From the NCBI GenBank assembly GCA_023398105.1, contig JAEWST010000132.1, positions 1-10,542 on the forward strand: a stretch of 10,542 nt of DNA, written 5' to 3'. Below are positions 7,704-10,542 of the stretch, piece by piece. Origin of the DNA: Bacillota bacterium. GTDB taxonomy: Bacteria > Bacillota > Clostridia > Acetivibrionales > DSM-1351. Positions within the stretch are counted from its first letter, which is position 1. Every line of letters begins with the position of its first letter. Both the position numbers and the translations under genes were made by a program. The notes beneath the pieces are model-generated. The model was not told the DNA's origin, searched no databases, and saw only the letters and a list, made by a program, of their open reading frames with translations.

Positions 7704-7739
7704 TTGAAACGCCGTCCAACAAAAAGGACGGCGTTTCAA
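7704..7739. promoter_or_regulatory. Perfect 14-bp GC-rich hairpin upstream of the primase-like gene
   Basis: TTGAAACGCCGTCC (7704-7717) pairs completely with GGACGGCGTTTCAA (7726-7739) around the loop AACAAAAA. It is far more GC-rich than its surroundings. No U-tract follows on either strand (CGTTTCTAGAG on the + strand), so it is not a standard terminator. It ends 22 bases before the RBS of the next gene. Possible roles are attenuation, mRNA protection or processing, or a single-strand DNA structure used during transfer. Confidence 0.75.
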
Positions 7740-7761
7740 CGTTTCTAGAGAAAAAAACAAT

Positions 7762-7770
7762 AAAGGAGGA
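7762..7770 (+). promoter_or_regulatory. RBS of the DUF3991/Toprim gene
   Basis: AAAGGAGGA lies five to six bases before the ATG at 7776 and is close to the anti-Shine-Dalgarno complement. It fixes this start. Confidence 0.75.
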
Positions 7771-7775
7771 AATCT

Positions 7776-9179
7776 ATGAGTACATACATCCATTTTACAG
7801 AGGAACAAAAAGAACAAGCTAACAGTGTTGATCTTGAAGAATTTCTAAGAGGACAAGGAGAAACACTGATTCCATCTGGCAGAGAAAAAAGGCTGACAAG
7901 TGATCACAGCATTACAGTCAGGGGAAACGAATGGTTTGACCATGCAGCAGAAGAGGGTGGGATTGCAATTGATTTCGTTCAGAAATTCTACGGATTATCT
8001 TTCCCTGATGCTGTAACAATGCTGCTTGGAGGAGAACAAGGAGAAATATATTCTAAAGCCAAAGGGAAAGAAGCAGACAGAAAACCATTCCAATTACCGC
8101 CCAAGAATAACGAAATGCGGAGAGTATTTGCTTACTTGATGAAGCACAGATTTATTGACCGGGATGTAATCAGCTTTTTTGCAAAGGAAAAGCTGATCTA
8201 TGAAAGCAAGGAACAGTCAGCGGATAAAACAAAAGAGTATCACAATGCAATTTTCGTAGGATATGATGAAGCCGGAGTTCCATGTCATGCCCATAAAAGA
8301 GGAATTTACACCGAAGGGAAAGGATTCAAAGGTAATATAGACAGTAGTAATCCTTGCTATAGCTTTCATTACTTCGGAAGCAGTGACCGGATATATGTGT
8401 TTGAAGCGCCGATTGATATGCTCTCGTTTATTACAATACATAAAAATTCTAATTGGAAGAAACACAGCTATGTTGCACTTTGCGGAGTATCCGAGCAGGC
8501 ATTGTTTAAAATGCTTGAAATCAATCCAAGTTTATCCCATGTGGTTCTGTGCCTGGATTATGATCCTGCCGGGATTGAGGCATGTGAAAAAATTTCTGAT
8601 ATGTTAATTGAAAAAAACATTGCCTGCAGCAGGTTATTTTCCAATAGGAAAGACTGGAATGAAGATTTGAAAGATAAGCAGAATATGCAGTCTATTTCGG
8701 CAGGAGAACATCCGCAACATCTTATCAAAGATGAACTGTGTGAAGAAATCCTGGTACTTGTTAAAGGAGTTGAAAAAATTGAAATAAATTATTCCGATGG
8801 TGAAAAATCTTTTAAAGAAGCACAACAACAAAATGGATCACAGGCTGAAGCTATGAAAACGGCATCAGCCATTTTTTTATGTCTTGCGTTAAAAGAATAT
8901 AGGCAACTTGGAAAAGCAATGACTGCCGAAGAAATCGTCAGAAAAATGAGTAATGATTTTCGAGCATATCAAAACAGAGGAAGGTTGAATCCAACGCTTA
9001 CTGATATTGAAGCACAACTGTCAGCGTTCAAAAAGCAGAGGGGAATTGTTTCAGAGTTAGAGAAGACTGCGATTGCAGAACATTATGAAAAAACGGCATT
9101 AGAACTTTTAAAATCAGCTATCCGGCTGGAGTTGACACAGCAAAAACAAGTGCAGGCTCCTATGTTAAAAATGGCATAA
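7776..9179 (+). CDS. DUF3991/Toprim-domain primase-like conjugation protein
   Basis: This 467-residue protein belongs to the DUF3991-Toprim group found in clostridial conjugative elements and related to DnaG-type primases. Residues about 15-85 look like a CHC2-type zinc-binding domain; they retain the pattern around WFDHAAEEGGIAIDFVQ (53-69) but lack the zinc-ligand cysteines. DUF3991 follows (about 110-195). The Toprim domain shows YVFEAPIDMLS with Glu210, LCLDYDPAG with Asp261 and Asp263, and KDWNEDL at 292-298. The C-terminal part (about 315-467) is helical with no fold I recognise. The three Toprim acidic residues are present, so metal binding is plausible, but primase activity is not shown because no separate polymerising domain is recognisable. 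In transfer it could help start complementary-strand synthesis or handle single-stranded DNA. It precedes the coupling protein gene by 54 bases. Confidence 0.8.
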   Translation: MSTYIHFTEEQKEQANSVDLEEFLRGQGETLIPSGREKRLTSDHSITVRGNEWFDHAAEEGGIAIDFVQKFYGLSFPDAVTMLLGGEQGEIYSKAKGKEADRKPFQLPPKNNEMRRVFAYLMKHRFIDRDVISFFAKEKLIYESKEQSADKTKEYHNAIFVGYDEAGVPCHAHKRGIYTEGKGFKGNIDSSNPCYSFHYFGSSDRIYVFEAPIDMLSFITIHKNSNWKKHSYVALCGVSEQALFKMLEINPSLSHVVLCLDYDPAGIEACEKISDMLIEKNIACSRLFSNRKDWNEDLKDKQNMQSISAGEHPQHLIKDELCEEILVLVKGVEKIEINYSDGEKSFKEAQQQNGSQAEAMKTASAIFLCLALKEYRQLGKAMTAEEIVRKMSNDFRAYQNRGRLNPTLTDIEAQLSAFKKQRGIVSELEKTAIAEHYEKTALELLKSAIRLELTQQKQVQAPMLKMA

Positions 9180-9185
9180 AAAAGC

Positions 9186-9210
9186 GGGGCATGGGAATAT
9201 CCTGTGCCTC
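9186..9210 (+). promoter_or_regulatory. Intergenic hairpin between primase-like and coupling protein genes
   Basis: GGGGCATGGG (9186-9195) pairs with CCTGTGCCTC (9201-9210) over ten positions, three of them G-U pairs, around the loop AATAT. The wobble pairs make it a structure of the + strand RNA. AATTTATT follows, a poor U-tract, so a full terminator is unlikely; partial attenuation or mRNA stabilisation upstream of the RBS at 9222 fits better. Confidence 0.5.
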
Positions 9211-9221
9211 AATTTATTGAA

Positions 9222-9228
9222 AGGTGAG
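9222..9228 (+). promoter_or_regulatory. RBS of the coupling protein gene
   Basis: AGGTGAG, five bases before the ATG at 9234, supports this start although it departs from the GGAGG consensus used by the neighbouring genes. Confidence 0.6.
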
Positions 9229-9233
9229 AAAAA

Positions 9234-10542
9234 ATGAATTCACAAGTATACATGTTAATAGCTGCCGCTGCTGTTATGTTTTCAGTTATCGGCGGTTTAT
9301 CCCTGCTTGCGCATTACTATACATTGAACGGAATAAAATCCAAGACTGTAGGAGATGGACAGCATGGGGTTGCAAGATTTGCGACAAAAAAGGAAATTGA
9401 AACAACTTATCAGCATATTGCTTTTAACGTTAAAGCGTGGAGAAAAGGGCTGAATCTCCCAGAAGATGAAAATGGAAATGCAGTACAGGGTCTGGTAGTT
9501 GGATGCGCAGGAAGTAAAGGAGCTGTTACAGGACTCATTGATACTGGGGATGTGCATTGCCTGATGATTGGTGCTGCAGGTGTTGGCAAGACTGCATATT
9601 TTCTCTATCCTAACCTTGAATATGCCTGTGCGAGCGGTATGTCTTTTATTACAACGGATACCAAAGGTGACCTAGCAAGAAACTATGGCTTAATAGCAAA
9701 GGAAAATTATGGATATAATGTGGCAGTCATTGATTTAAGAAACCCAACAAGAAGTGACGGAAACAATCTTTTGCACTTGGTAAATAAGTATATGGATTTA
9801 TACCGCGCAGATAATAATAACTTTTCTGCAAGGGCAAAAGCTGAGAAATACGCAAAGATTATATCAAAAACAATTATCTCAACAGATGGAAACAATGCTG
9901 CAATGGGTCAGAATGCATTTTTTTATGATGCAGCAGAAGGACTGCTTACTTCGGTTATTCTTCTGATAGCAGAATATCTCCCACCCACAACAGAAGATGG
10001 TCAACTGATTGATAAGAGGCATATAATTTCTGTTTTTAAAATGGTTCAAGATCTAATGGCCCCAAGTAAAATAAAAGGGAAAAGCCAGTTCCAATTACTG
10101 ATGGACAAACTTCCGTCAAATCATAAAGCAAAGTGGTTTGCAGGGGCAGCACTCAATTCAGCAGAACAGGCAATGGCATCTGTTCTTTCAACGGTACTCT
10201 CAAGGCTCAATGCATTTCTTGATTCCGAGATGGAGCAGATTCTTTGTTTTGATACTGCAATTGATGCAGAAACCTTCTGTAACGAAAAGTCGGCAATCTT
10301 TCTTATACTCCCGGAAGAAGATAACACGAAGTATTTTATGGTATCGCTGTTCTTACAGCAGATCTATCGTGAAATGCTGACAGTAGCTGATGAAAATGGA
10401 GGCAAGCTACCAAATCGTGTGATGATTTATGCAGATGAAATTGGAACTATACCTAAGATTGAATCTTTTGAAATGATGCTGTCTGCAGGCAGATCCAGAA
10501 GAATATCAGTAGTGCCGATAATTCAGTCCTTTGCACAGCTTG
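9234..10542 (+). CDS. VirD4-like type IV coupling protein (CD1115-type), 3' end outside the window
   Basis: The first 436 residues are present and open to the window edge. This membrane ATPase links the relaxase-DNA complex to the type IV secretion channel. One hydrophobic N-terminal segment (about 6-28) would anchor it in the membrane. Walker A is GAAGVGKT (113-120), followed by the VirD4-family TTDTKGDLA (140-148). Walker B is VMIYADEIGTIP with Asp401 and Glu402, and the visible end IIQSFAQL matches the glutamine motif after Walker B. The organisation is like the VirD4 proteins of the CTn-CD1115/Tn1549 group, normally about 600 residues, so roughly a quarter is missing here because of the window, not a truncation. 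Only one clear membrane segment is visible, where many coupling proteins have two. It shares orientation with the primase-like gene and is probably cotranscribed. Confidence 0.92.
   Translation, partial: MNSQVYMLIAAAAVMFSVIGGLSLLAHYYTLNGIKSKTVGDGQHGVARFATKKEIETTYQHIAFNVKAWRKGLNLPEDENGNAVQGLVVGCAGSKGAVTGLIDTGDVHCLMIGAAGVGKTAYFLYPNLEYACASGMSFITTDTKGDLARNYGLIAKENYGYNVAVIDLRNPTRSDGNNLLHLVNKYMDLYRADNNNFSARAKAEKYAKIISKTIISTDGNNAAMGQNAFFYDAAEGLLTSVILLIAEYLPPTTEDGQLIDKRHIISVFKMVQDLMAPSKIKGKSQFQLLMDKLPSNHKAKWFAGAALNSAEQAMASVLSTVLSRLNAFLDSEMEQILCFDTAIDAETFCNEKSAIFLILPEEDNTKYFMVSLFLQQIYREMLTVADENGGKLPNRVMIYADEIGTIPKIESFEMMLSAGRSRRISVVPIIQSFAQL

Larger units (their letters stand above)
7433..7775 (+). 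other. Intergenic leader region between defence operon and primase-like gene
   Basis: This 343-base stretch holds no convincing protein gene. Bases 7433-7576 are AT-rich and featureless apart from weak matches. They are followed by an intrinsic terminator (7577-7608), a five-codon frame with a good RBS (7627-7657), a C-rich strand segment (7660-7700) and a perfect 14-bp hairpin (7704-7739). The RBS of the next gene follows. I see no convincing -35/-10 pair for the downstream operon between the terminator and 7775, so its transcription source is unclear. Confidence 0.7.
1..10542 (+). mobile_element. Part of an integrative and conjugative element (Tn1549/CTn-CD1115-like transfer region) with a defence cargo
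   Basis: Four of the six main genes are conjugation genes in one orientation: RHH accessory protein, MobP-type relaxase, DUF3991/Toprim protein and VirD4-like ATPase. This combination is typical of clostridial ICEs of the Tn1549/CD1115 group; that assignment rests on family knowledge, not on a database search. Neither element end, integrase nor the mating channel genes are in the window, so a mobilisable island or a plasmid is not excluded. The Gabija-like pair in the middle interrupts the transfer genes and looks like cargo. Confidence 0.75.

Noticed and set aside
9297..10380. Several - strand frames and one + strand frame at 10138-10380 over the coupling protein
   Set aside because: The coupling protein frame with Walker A and B motifs explains this stretch; the others have no motif or RBS.
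1..10542. CRISPR arrays, tRNA or rRNA genes, insertion sequences, riboswitches
   Set aside because: I looked for regularly spaced repeats, transposase motifs with terminal inverted repeats, and conserved RNA signatures and saw none. oriT is expected near or before the RHH gene, but the window starts too late to show it.

Overview
The window looks like the transfer region of an integrative and conjugative element (ICE) from a low-GC Gram-positive bacterium, most likely a gut Clostridia/Lachnospiraceae-type host. The evidence is strong AAAGGAGG-type ribosome binding sites, AT-rich sequence, one TTG start that can be argued from its RBS, and a gene set resembling the Tn1549/CTn-CD1115 group: a ribbon-helix-helix accessory protein, a MobP-type relaxase, a DUF3991/Toprim primase-like protein and a VirD4-like coupling protein. 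All genes lie on the + strand. Species, host chromosome and element ends cannot be read from this window.

Layout. Positions 5-424 encode a small RHH protein, probably an oriT-binding relaxosome partner; its true 5' end may lie before the window. Positions 453-3128 encode an 891-residue relaxase, with an N-terminal MobP/MobL-like catalytic region (candidate Tyr28, His cluster 198-207) and a C-terminal half made of Sel1-type helical repeats. An AT-rich gap with a plausible promoter (3149-3178) and a 9-bp inverted repeat leads into a two-gene defence operon at 3303-7432. This operon holds an OLD-family ATPase/Toprim nuclease and a UvrD-like helicase, overlapping by 13 bases. It is Gabija-like (GajA/GajB), but both proteins are clearly longer than the best-known pair, and the nuclease has a cysteine-containing stretch between its Toprim aspartates and its C-terminal TLEE motif.

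The operon ends at a textbook intrinsic terminator (7577-7608). The remaining intergenic sequence holds a five-codon reading frame with a good RBS and a perfect 14-bp hairpin. The conjugation genes then resume with the DUF3991/Toprim protein (7776-9179), a weak intergenic hairpin (9186-9210), and the coupling protein (9234 to beyond the window end).

How the parts fit. The RHH protein and relaxase would process oriT DNA. The coupling protein would feed the relaxase-bound strand to a type IV secretion channel encoded beyond the window. The primase-like protein may assist DNA handling during or after transfer. The Gabija-like pair reads as cargo inserted between relaxase and primase-like gene: it has its own promoter and terminator, and by eye it is more AT-rich than its neighbours. 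It would protect the host, and so the element, from phages or competing DNA. The less ordinary parts are the enlarged nuclease with its cysteine cluster, the leader-like region before the primase-like gene, and the Sel1-fused relaxase.
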